Of a DNA stretch of 64,000 bases, positions 39,996 to 51,500 are shown piece after piece. Each line of letters opens with the position of its first letter. The stretch's first letter is position 1. The stretch covers positions 620,001 through 684,000 of the forward strand of contig JAVLUZ010000228.1 of assembly GCA_036768485.1 (NCBI GenBank), read 5' to 3'. The stretch comes from Mermis nigrescens. Its lineage: Eukaryota > Nematoda > Enoplea > Mermithida > Mermithidae. The notes under the pieces were generated by a model, which ran no database searches, had not been told where the DNA came from, and worked only from the letters and a program-made list of their open reading frames with translations. Both the position numbers and the translations under genes were made by a program.

Positions 39996-42875
39996 ACTAC
40001 ATTTTGGTTTCTCGGGTGGTCTGATCTGACGGGGAAATTAACAAAAATTTAATTCCATATTAGTCTCGGAATCAACCGGTCGAGTAGTTCAGCCAAGTCA
40101 ACCCCCAAGCGTGGTTAGTCCAGACTGAAATTCTAAGGGGTTCAAAACTTGCCAAAGATCATAAGGAACTAATCTTAGGTAGCGCGTTAGCGCGTACCTA
40201 TAATATACTTGGGTACCACCAACACCTGTGCACCCCCTACAGCTATAACGGAACACTTCTGGAAGGTGCGGTTTTTTTTAAAAGAAAGATAATAAAAAAA
40301 TTCGCTGCCCGTGTTTTTTTGTTTTTCTTGAAACTCAAAATTGACTGTGTAAAGAAGGTGTAAAGTTTTTGTGTAACGTTATAACATAGGACAAATTTTG
40401 GGACCTTTTTACTGCGGCATGTGGACAACTGAGTATTGATGACTCGAAGGATTGAACAGGATAGGATAATAGAGGGATGAATTCTTCAGATGACACTTTT
40501 TTGTTTTTTGAAATTCGCATTAGTTATCGAATGGCAGTGTAAAGAGTGCGAAAATCTGGGGGTGAAAAAGCACTTTTTGGTCGAGTTTTCAACCTGCCTA
40601 TGTCCGATACTAACTCCGGTTATGAGTTTTTTAAAATGTTTTCTGACAGAAATGTAGAGCGGATCAAGGGCTACATTCTGCATATAAGCAAAGTCTTCTA
40701 TGCTCTATGGTGAGTTAGATCCTGGGGTTTAAAGTTTACACTCTAGTGGATGGTGTAAAAAACGGATTTTAAGTAAGATTTCTCTGCCAAATTTTTCCGC
40801 TTATGAGTCAGAGTAAATCAAAGACAGCATTAATAAAGTGCCTCTCAGGGGCTAAACATCGCAGCAAACCGCATTTAAAAAAACGCAATATTGAGTTATT
40901 TATGGGGGTGTAAAGTTCGAAATCAGAGGTAAAAAATGGGCGAAAAAACACGTTTTTTACGAAGTTTGATTGATAAATCATACCAAATAATTTTTGCAAC
41001 AGAATTTTGGCACACAGGAATGTACTACGATTTAAAAGCTACAAATTGTACCAAACCGAATTTCTTTAAACTCAATGGGGAGTTCGGTACGGAATTTTAA
41101 AGTTTACAGTGTTCTAAATGATGGAAAATACGTTTTTGTTGCGTTTTTCGTTCGCCACTTTCTCCGTCCAGAAGTCGGGATAAGTCTAATAGAATAAAAA
41201 TAAAGTGCTTTATATCGGATGCATGTCAAAGCAAATTGTCTATACATTAATATTTAGCGAGTGTAAAGTCAAAAATTTGGAGTTTAAAATGCGTTTCTGT
41301 CTTGTTTTTTCTGCCTGCTTCTCCGGTTACGAGTCAGGGACACGTTTATCAAGTCTAGAAATGGACCAGGAACCAAATTTGATATGCCAGTCTGGCACAT
41401 ATGTTTACACTCTACGGTGTTGTAAAGTAGTTCACACCAATTGTTAGTGTGCCCATAGAACATTATGTAGACTTAATTTTTTCATAAATATTAATCGTAA
41501 TATCGGAACAATATCAAAATTACGAATCTGACTAAAATCTTCTTTACACTAGGTGTTTACATGAAGTTTACACTACATATGTATTTATCTTCGTTTTTGA
41601 GCATTCCAGAAACCTAATTTTTTCCTGGAGTCTAGAAGTTTTCAAAGGATCAAATGTGAGACGTCACGTAGGTGCGTTTGTTTACATCCAACAGTGATGT
41701 AAAGTAGTTTACACTCATTGTTTATATGTCCTCAGACCATTGTAGAGACATAATTTTTTCATGAATGTTGATCATAATATCCGAGTAATTTTTTACACTG
41801 CATGTTAGCCTTTGTTCTAGAGCATTGCAAAAACCGAAATTTTTTCCTGAGATATAAAAATTTACAGGGAATGAAATATATACGTCAGTTGGGCGCGCTT
41901 GCTTACACTCAGCAGTATTGCAAAGTGGTTTAAACCTAATGTTTATTGTCTTTAAAACATTATGGACTCATTTTTAAATAAATGTTGAAAGTAATATGGG
42001 AGCAATATCAAAATTACGAATCCGACTAAAATATTCTTTACGCTATGTGTTTGTGTAAAGTTTACATTACGTGTTAACCTTAATTCGATAGACTTGCAGA
42101 AACTTTGTAACTGAAGTCAAGAAATTTTCAAGGATTCATATGTGAGACATCAATTAAGTGAGTTTGTTTACCCTCAAAAGTAATCTAAAGTGATTTAAAA
42201 ATTATGTTCAAGTGTCCTTAGATCATTGAAGAGATGTAATTTTGTCTTAAATGGGTTGCATTAAAGTTAAATCCTTCTTAGCCGTGTTTATAATATGTTT
42301 CACAAAATCTTGCACATGGAGAGCTATCGTTTAATTGATGTAAATTGCCTGCAAAAGTGGTTTAAAATGAACCAGCAATCACACTACTGTGCACAGAAGT
42401 CGACAAAGATATGCAGCTTTATTGTAATCATGTACATTAATAAGCCGTAAACTGTTAGTATTCTCTGCAACTAGTAGTTGTGTAAAGTTTGCACTATTCA
42501 TTTGTTGTTAATATGTAGTCTATACTACAAATTTATTTTACTACCAAATCAAAGCGTTAGTGTTCCTTACATTTGATATTTGCGTGAAGTTTTTGAATTT
42601 TTGCCGAAAAACTTTGCCTTCTAATTTACCAACATCCCGCCTTTTCCATTTTCTTAAAGTTTAAAATCTTTTATAAGTCTCTTAATAATTTAATGGTAGG
42701 TTTTAACTTTAAGTTTCTCTTGGTTTACAACTCTCGCTTAGCAAGCTCATTTTTCAAAACTTTTTCATAGTGATCAGATTAGTCGCGTTTAGTTTGGAAT
42801 TGGTGGACGGTCGTTATTTTATTACTCGGCTTAAATAAACCAAGTGACTATCTTTTGATTATTTTCTTTATCGCA

Positions 42876-42957
42876 AATTCAAACACCCAATTTTCAATTT
42901 GAAAATTGATCCAATTTTCAATTTGAAAATTGAAAATTGGGTGTTTTCAATTTCAAA
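42876..42957. repeat. Short perfect-arm hairpin (CACCCAATTTTCAATTT)
   Basis: CACCCAATTTTCAATTT at about 42884-42900 is matched by its reverse complement ending GGGTG near 42953, with AATTTTCAATTTGAAAATT blocks between. It could be a small AT-rich fold-back in the right-arm-specific region of the large inverted repeat. Confidence 0.6.
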
Positions 42958-43253
42958 AGTCACAACACATTGTGCTTGTGTATTGATTGAGTGAGGATTT
43001 GCAATGTGAATTCGTTGGTTAAATATTTGTGCTTGATTATAAGTGAACTGCACATTAAGAAGAAATAACTTAATGGAGTTTTAATTTGAAAATGGATGGT
43101 GTCAATAAGGTTGTCTTGTTTAAAAAGGATAATGCTGATGTTAAGAACAATATTGTTTTCCGCGTTCTTGGACTGTTGTCATTATTGTGGCATATTACTG
43201 ATTGTGTTTACTGACTGATGTACTGAAATCACGCTAATTAAAAGTAGTGTACT

Positions 43254-44016
43254 AGCAAAGAAAAATGCTCCGATGGAACAAAAAAGATGAATATACTTGG
43301 AATTGTGGATTATTATGGATGTAAAAGGAGGGGACTAGGAAAAATCTACCTAAAGTCGGAAAATCTGCTAAAAATCACACTTTCTCTAAGCAACGCAAAA
43401 AATCGATGTATATTCTGCGGCCTCTAAAAAAGTGTCTTTTTTAAATAATGTTCGAAGTTTCAGATAAGAGTGTATAAACGTAATCTATCAAGGTTACTTT
43501 TTTAAATTGCTGGCACCTGATTGATAGAAAACTAAGAGGTATTGTATTTAAAGTTGTTTTATTTTGTTATGAGCATTATAGCAAGCAAAGCAGGAGCCGA
43601 TTGATTAGTGCACACAATCGTTTCGGGCATGCTAGTGTATCTACATTTAGTCTGTTTCAAGTCAACTTACGCGTTTCCTACTGTTTTAAACCAACCATGT
43701 CTTCAATTGTCTTCGATGTTTGCTATTTCATTCAATTGGCTTGGAAGACTGTTAGTTTACTTAATATCATTTCCCATAGCTACTGCATAGCTAACGTGCT
43801 GCTGTTTCAATCATTGTTATGGTTGAATATTTATTTTAATCTGTTGGCCGCAGAATATACATCGATTTTTTGCGTTGCTTAGAGAAAGTGTGATTTTTAG
43901 CAGATTTTCCGACTTTAGGTAGATTTTTCCTAGTCCCCTCCTTTTACATCCATAATAATCCACAATTCCAAGTATATTCATCTTTTTTGTTCCATCGGAG
44001 CATTTTTCTTTGCTAG
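43254..44016. repeat. Fold-back unit with about 180-bp inverted ends (right copy)
   Basis: ACTAGCAAAGAAAAATGCTC at the start and the inverted CTTTGCTAGT at 44016. Its centre (43600-43840), reverse complemented, is similar to 33740-33900. It is the outer end of the right arm of the large inverted repeat. Confidence 0.78.
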
Positions 44017-44324
44017 TGAATTTCTTATCAAGCTCTATCCATCACTATAAAATGGAAAGAGAAAGAAATTCGAAAATAAAGCATCAGAAATTTTTCATTA
44101 TCCGATCGCTTAATCTCCGGCAAAACTGTCAATGTAAAAAGGCACGACTGCTGGATTTACAAGAATAATTCAATTAAAAACACGCTTTTATCAAACAGTC
44201 TATATCAAGGAACCCTGGGCGCAGCGGTTAATTATTCAATCGATACAAATCTCATACAATTGCTTTAAACTGACACGCGACGGCCGTGATAGTGCACAAG
44301 ATTTTTAATGCAAAGCTGTATTAC

Positions 44325-44592
44325 CATACGTGGGCAGCAAGAAAATTCTGGGGGGGGTGCAAGATTTTTTTGAAGGTCGAAAAATGGCCTTAAAAATGGT
44401 GGTATGGCGATAAAAACACCATTTTTCGACGTTTCTCATCAAGCACTATCCATTGGCATCAAAAAATTGCGAAAAAAACGAAAAAAAATTTCAAAAATTG
44501 AATTCTGGGGGGGGGGTATTTTGATTTCTGGGGGGGTATTTTGGTTTCTGGGGGGTGCATACCCCCCAAACCCCCCCCCACGCCCAGGTGTG
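44325..44592 (+). mobile_element. hAT-like MITE, TGGGC group, exact TGTATTAC duplication
   Basis: Starts CATACGTGGGCAGCAAG and ends CACGCCCAGGTGTG; TGTATTAC at 44317-44324 and 44593-44600. Confidence 0.88.
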
Positions 44593-44701
44593 TGTATTAC
44601 TACAGCATATCTGGGAACCACTTTTGAAGTCAGTTGTTTTCATGCTAAAAATTTATTTCCAAGCTCAAGGTTTCGTGAAATAGACCGTAGTGAGTGACCG
44701 T

Positions 44702-44968
44702 CATAGGTGGGCAGCACCGAAATTCTGGGGGGGGCAGTGAAAAAATTTTCAAAGGTCAAAAAATGGTCAAAGTGGTCGTACGGCGAAAAAGCACCATTTT
44801 TCGACGTTTCTCATCAAGCACTATCCAATGGCATCAAAAAATCGCCAAAAAGGCAAAAAAAAATTTCAAAATTTGAATTCTGGGGGCGGGGTATTTTGAT
44901 TTCTGGCGGTAGGGGTATTTCAACTTCTGGGGGTGCATACCCTCCCAAAGCCCCCACGCCCATGTGTG
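44702..44968 (+). mobile_element. hAT-like MITE, TGGGC group
   Basis: Starts CATAGGTGGGCAGCACC and ends CACGCCCATGTGTG; flanks GTGACCGT (44694-44701) and GTGACCAT (44969-44976), seven of eight identical. It lies between the convergent 3' ends of the translocase and FAM32A-like genes. Confidence 0.82.
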
Positions 44969-45402
44969 GTGACCATCAAACATAGGCACGGGATTAAACA
45001 CCCTCATAAAGAAAAAATCTGAAACCCCCACAGACTACTGTAGACCTCCAGAATTCTATTGTAGAAGTAACTTTTTTGGCAATTTCACCCAACCACACCC
45101 ACCTCCCCTCATGAATTTTCTTGCAACCCATGTATAGTGACAATACATGCCAGCAGCTGGGGCGCAAAAAATTCAATTCTGGGGTTTAAACCTCAAACCC
45201 TTCCACGGCACGCCCAGTGATAGTAACTGATATGTCAATGTAATTTCTGATAACGGCACTGGTCAGACATTTGCCATGCCATCTAAAAATTTAAGGAAGG
45301 GCGAGCTTTACATAAAACAGTAGGCATGCACTCAAACAGTAGAGGTACACATAAAAAATAGCGCAATTGGTACATATGTATGTAATAATCATTGATCATT
45401 TC

Positions 45403-45522
45403 TCATTTCGTCCAAGATACTTTTGGAATATCGTTGATCTCAACTAGATTGTCAAGATATTTATTGAACTGCTCAACTTTTTCGCGATGACTCGTTTCGG
45501 CCTTTTTCATCACTCTCTTTAC
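45403..45522 (-). CDS. FAM32A: FAM32A-like exon 2 (residues 57-95 and stop)
   Basis: Acceptor TTTACAG immediately upstream on the minus strand. Encodes VKRVMKKAETSHREKVEQFN, KYLDNLVEIN and DIPKVSWTK. This aligns along its length with the family C-terminus (KKASKTHKQRVEDFN). Confidence 0.92.
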   Translation of the reverse strand, partial: VKRVMKKAETSHREKVEQFNKYLDNLVEINDIPKVSWTK

Positions 45523-48500
45523 CTGTAAAGTAAAAGCGAGGAAATGAAAGCAGTGGCAAGGCAGTGCTTTGAAACATGATATCCTAAGGCAAGCACACGT
45601 GGGAATAGCAAGCAACCAAATTTTGGGAGAATGGTGCAAAAATCGTGGAAAAACGCCATTTAATCCTGGGAGGGGTCCTCCGGATTCTACAGGTCCTATC
45701 ATCAATTTTTCGCCCTACCACTAATTCTTCAGCAGCACTTCTTTGCCCTTTGAAAATTTTTGGACCCCATAATTCTGTCGCTGGCTGCCCATACACGAGG
45801 GGAGGTAGAAAAGTTTTACGAACTCATACATTTGCAACAACTTATAAGTTTTATTTGCACTTATTCTTAAACATAGGTTACTTTTAAGCTAAAATGCTTT
45901 AGGTATTGCATTCTAGAATCATTCACTGCCTCTTCATAACAGGTGTTTGACTGGTCACGCGACCATGCCTACACTAAAGCTTTCAGCTGCTTCTCATCCT
46001 CAAACCTTATTCCACTGATTGTTTTTTAAATCTGGAAATACTCAGAAGCATCTGATGGCCAGAACCGTTCTTGGGGGTTTGACCCTCCTCTTAGAATGGC
46101 AACCATACGTGGGCAGCAAAAAAATCTGGGGGGTCCAAGATTTTTTGAAGGTCAAAAACGGCATTAAAAATGGTGATATGGCGATAAAAACACCATTTTT
46201 CGACGTTTCTCATCAAGCACTATCCATTGGCATCAGAAAATTGCGAAAAAAACGAAAAAAATTTTCAAAAATTGATTTCTGGGGGGGTCTTTTGATTTCT
46301 GGGGGGTCTTTTGGTTTCTGGGGGGTCCAGACCCCCCCCCCCCCCACGCCCATGTGTGATGGCAACTGACACCCGCAGTTGCGATCCGCCCAGAATTGTC
46401 GATTTTTCGTAAAAGTTGATAGAAGTTTTAAAAAGCGTGCCCCCAGCGTTTTAGCTCCTTTTTGGCTCAAAGATCTCAGATTTTCGGCGCTTCGCGCCAT
46501 ATACACATTTTTTAACTACATTTTGTGTAATTTACTCAATTTTTTCAAATTATTTTTGTAAATCTTTTTATGTTTTTATGTTCTAGAAAGAACGAGCATT
46601 GTCTGGAACGTAAAAAACAGTGTTTTTGACGTGCACCCTTCGTTTTTAGCCCAAAAAAGACACTTTCTTAAAACTTTTCAAGCCTGATTCACCCTCCAGA
46701 ATTCCCATGCTGTACATGTATGTTTAGAGCCATATCAGTCAAATATGGTGAGTAATTAAGATCAGTCCTGCGCAGGTCATGAATGACACCCAAAAAAATC
46801 CAGCACATTGCACACGCACGCTGTCAAACAAAAGCATGACATCCTCTGTGATTTTCCCCATCATTTTTCTCTAATAGTGATATACAAAATTTTTGGCAAA
46901 TTGACGTAATATTCAACAATGATTTTAGTGCCTTCTTGCAAAAAAAGAGCACGCAATCAACTGTCAGCGTCAGAGAAACAGTGTCAACATCATTAATCCA
47001 CCTGACTTTTAAACATTTGTCATGTGTGGACACGTTGACCATCAGCGCAGGCATTGAGTTCACATTGTTTTCTTTTCAGAGTATGCCAAAATATCAAAGT
47101 CACATCAATAGTCACAATTGCATTATAAATGTTTGTAGGATTACAATGACTGGTGCATGGGTTCGGATTTCGCATGTGTTCCGACCTCCTTCTGCTCATG
47201 TTTTATGAGTACGTAGAGCCATTTGGAACAAATTTTTGTTAGCCCTAAGCTGTGTTTTTTTGTATTCGACAAAGATTTTTCCGATGTAAAAACACTTTTC
47301 AGGACCGTCTTTGTACATGTACAAAGATTTTTGGGAAGACAAAAACTGTAAAAAGGTGTAAAATTTCAAAGAATTTGATGAGTAGTTGTCTGTCCTATAT
47401 CTCTTTAAAATGGCAGAACTTGCATTTAGAATGGAAAAAAGTCAAATTTTTCTTTTGAGACAATTTTTATTAATTTTTGGCATCAGAAATCCAGAAATTA
47501 GCTAAAATACACTACCAAAGGTCGAAAAACCCTGTTTTACCACAGTAAAATCGCTACCGTACCATATTAAAGTACACAAAAATTTGCATACACAAAATAT
47601 TCAAAGACTTTCGGGGACCATCTTTGTACACGTACAAACGGACCTTGTACAAAAAAACCACTGGCCCTAGGTGTAGATGTAAAATCAAAAATATTGCTGA
47701 CTGTCCAATGCCCAGTCACTTGAAATTTTTTCATCTTTATTCGCGGTTTCCCATTATCATTTTCTTCACTTGTTTCATTGTTCGCACCAGTTAATGGTCG
47801 CCTACTGCCTGGGTCATCTTCAGGACTCCCCCAATACTGCCTAAACCTAACCACCCAGAGAGTAATTGTGGCATACGATAGAGTATAGTGCCAATTGACT
47901 TTGTACAGATTGCTTTCAATCTCTTTTTAAAATTTTGCTTAAAAAAATGTGATGCCATTTTTCTTCAGATTTGCAATTTTTATTCATTTTTAACACAAAC
48001 GAAAGTTCAAAAATCTCTAGCATAGTTCCAATTATGTATAGAGACAGCTTAAGCAATTTGCACAGTAGTTGCGAACATGTAGTGTTGCATAAACAAACAC
48101 ACAGCAAATTGCTACCCAGTATTCAGATCCTGAGTTCGCAAAAATTTCCCTCCTCCCCTCTTACGTATACGGGCAGAGTAATCAATTTTATTAGTTAATG
48201 TCAAATTTTGATTATTAATGTGTTGTATTTTTTCTCTGTGAAGATTTGTGACTAAATTTGCATGAAAACTAATCACAATAATGTCGAAGAAATTACCTGT
48301 TGCTGTTACATCAAATATATACGAATCAATGGAAGAAAAATGTTTGGGCTAATGAATTGAACAGTCTATTGCTAGAAAAATGACTTTATTTAATTGAGAT
48401 TATACTTAGACGTCACCCTTTTTCATGGTTCGTTCGAGCAAATGACCTGTTAGGGTTCGGGTGGTTCACCTAAGTTTATTCGGGTTCTGGTTAGGGTTCG

Positions 48501-51500
48501 GAAATTCAGTTTATTCGGGTCCGGGTGTGAGTATAGAAATCAATACCCGATCGGGTTTGGGTTCGGATCGGATACTTCAGTAAACACGAACGCAAAATAA
48601 ACTATTGAATAAAAGAGTAGCGTATTTTTCTGGTATTAGTGCATCAAATAAAAATGAGAATTGTAGGCTTAAACAGATGCCCAGTGCCTGCTAGTCTCTT
48701 ATATATTGTTCAGTAAGAGATATTGGAAAATTTTATTACGAAATAGGTGTAAAATTAGCGCGAACGTAGGCAAAAATGAAAAAATCTCCGAGCAGCGAAT
48801 TAAAATCGCTTTTGATTGCTGTGATTGCGCTTTACGACGTTTAGTAGCGTACAATATCTAATTTTCGGATTTCACACACACGTGAGCGTGCAGGGGAAGG
48901 GGTTTGGGGAGTTATGCACCCCCACAAATCAAAATACCACACAGAATTCAATTTTTGGAATTTGATTGTTTTTTCGCAATTTTCTGATGCCAATGGATAG
49001 TGCTCGATAAGAAACGTTTAAAAATGGTGTCGCCATACCACTATTTTTAAGACCATCTTTTGACCTTTGAAAAATCTTGCCCCCACCGCCCAGAATTTTG
49101 GTGCTGCCCACCACACGTGGGCATGGGGGAAGGGGGTTGGGGGTATGCATTCCCAGAAGGCAAAATACCGTCCCCCGAGAAACCAAAATACCCCCAGAAT
49201 TAAAATTTTGAAAATTTTTTCGTTTTTTTCGCAATTTTTCGATGCCAATGAATAGTGCTCGGTGAGAAACGTTGAATGGTGTTTTTTCGCCATACCGCCA
49301 TGTTCAAGACCATTTTTTGACCTCAGATAAATTTCATCCCCACCCTCCCCCAGAATTTTGGTGCTGCCCAGCCCACCTAGTCTCACACGATAACAAAAAT
49401 AAAAATTTGTAATATGGCGCGATGTGCTGTGGAATTTTGATATTTTTACAGCTTTCAGGCAGAAGTGGCGGCCTTCTTCATGTCAATTAGTTCAGAAAAA
49501 TAAATTTTGAAAGTTGAAACGCAAAACAATTTTGCCATTCTTACCGTCTGAAACAAAATTCTAAAGCTTTGTAAAGACACACAAGGAAAATGAGAAGACT
49601 AGGGTGGCCAGTCCATATGTGGGCAGCACCGAAATTCTAAGGGGGTGCAAGATTTTTCAAGTCAAAAAATGGTCTTAAAAATGGTAGTACGGCGAAAAAA
49701 CACCACTTTTCAACGTTTCTCATCGAGCACTATCCATTGGCATCAAAAGAATGCAGAAAAAATTTTAAAAAATTCAAAAATTGAATTCTGGGAGCCGGAG
49801 TGGAAGAGGGATTTTGGTTTCTGGGAGGGGGAGGTATTCGGCCTTCTGAAGGTGCATACCCACACGCAGTGATCAACCGGGCTCAAAAATACCGGGCCCG
49901 GTCCCGGGCCCGAGCCCGGGCTTTGCTGCCGGGCTTGGTACCGGGCCCGGGCTTATATACTAACAACATGCCTTGCTTCCAATATGTTATGCATAAGATA
50001 CATATTTAGACCGATTTTACATTTGTAATTTGTCAAACGCAAGGCTTACTGCTGTATCAAGAAGATTTTTGAATTCTAAGCTCTGTTAATTATTCAATCT
50101 TTCTAAAAATAAATTAAGTAGTTAGCAAGGATTTTGGTAGCATTATTCAAGCAAGAACAAAGTTTTTAATACAATAGCGCACAATTCCATTATTAAAATG
50201 TACGTGCAACTAAACGCGGTTTGAAAAAGCACAAGGTTTCATGTGGATATTTGAAGGAAATTGAGCATTAAATTTATGCATTCAGACATAACAGCGACTA
50301 TGACATGGTCGGATAGAAGATATGCTGTTTGGATTTTAGAACTCAAACTATAGCGTACATTGACGTCACTTGAAATTGTGTAGTGTATAGGATAGGACAC
50401 GTATTGAAGCCATAGGCGTAGCCAGGGGCATTGGGGGCACATGCCCCCCCCGAAATTTTTCAGAAATTTTGTTGATTTTTTGAGTGTAATAATTGTGTCC
50501 AGAAAATTGAGTTCAAAAAGGCAAAAACGTCAAAATTTTTCAGCGCTTCGCGCCGATTCTTTATTATTATTTATTGTTGCTTTGTTTGTCTTTCTTTACA
50601 AGGACAGGACACATAATCCTATTTTAAATGAAAGGAATGGCCAAATTTTCTTATGCTTTTGCGCATTTTCTGTTTTCTGAATTATATCTTGTTAATAAGA
50701 AGGCCACAAATGGGCCTGAAAACGATAAGAACAAAATTGTCATTGATACATCTTTTTTATATCTTATTCGCAGCACCCTTTCCTGCGCTTTTTACTTAGC
50801 AGAGGTCGAAAAGCGCATTTCAGCTCAGGAATCTTGTACAATGTAGGACTTCATCAATTTTAAGTGTTTTGGGCTTAATTTAGAACCGAGATTTGGCCGA
50901 TTTTGCGAAAATTTTAGCGATAGTATTTAACATTAAAGTGCTCTTTTTACAAAATTTTCTAGGGGGCGATTGATCGCGCCACCGCAGCCCTCCTCCCGCC
51001 GTAAAATCTCGTTGTACATGTGCAGCGAGATTTTTGGGAGGACGATAAAGGAAAAAGGGTTCGCCGAAATTAATTTGTTTGTTCTGTATGATTTTAGCGG
51101 TATAAATTGTGTTTAAAGAGCTAAAACGTCAAAATTTTCCGGCGCATGGCGCTGCTGGTTATTGTTCTTTCTTTTTGTAAAGCTTCAGCATTGCGTTTAA
51201 TAGTCTAAATCAGGCAGAATATCACAGAATATTAGTATTCACAGGCTACAAAATGTTAAGGACAGTAAAAGATTACTAAATTCCTTGGTGCTTTGCGCCT
51301 CTTATGATTTCCGAACTGTTTGTCAATAGACCGTAAATTCTATATGAAAACGGTAAAAATTCCAAAAATTTCCGGCGTTTCGCGCTGATTAACATTTTCG
51401 TATTTCTAATTATCAGAAACCCATAAATTAGCTAGGCTACACTACTAAAGGTCGAAAAACTCAATTTTATCATAGGTGCATAACGTTACTAACATTCAAT

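Larger units (their letters stand above)
33294..44016. repeat. About 10.7-kb inverted repeat enclosing the last translocase exon
   Basis: The left arm 33294-36520 and right arm 40176-44016 match in opposite orientation. Near the loop they are very similar (the TAGGTAGCGCG block followed by TACCTATAATATACTTGGGT) and they diverge toward the outside. The 3.65-kb loop (36521-40175) contains translocase exon 5 and several MITEs. Each arm contains about 270-bp tandem units rich in GTGTAAA/TTTACAC. The right arm is about 0.6 kb longer, with extra sequence in about 42050-43250. Either two copies of one element inserted head to head, or a single fold-back structure formed around the exon. Confidence 0.75.
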
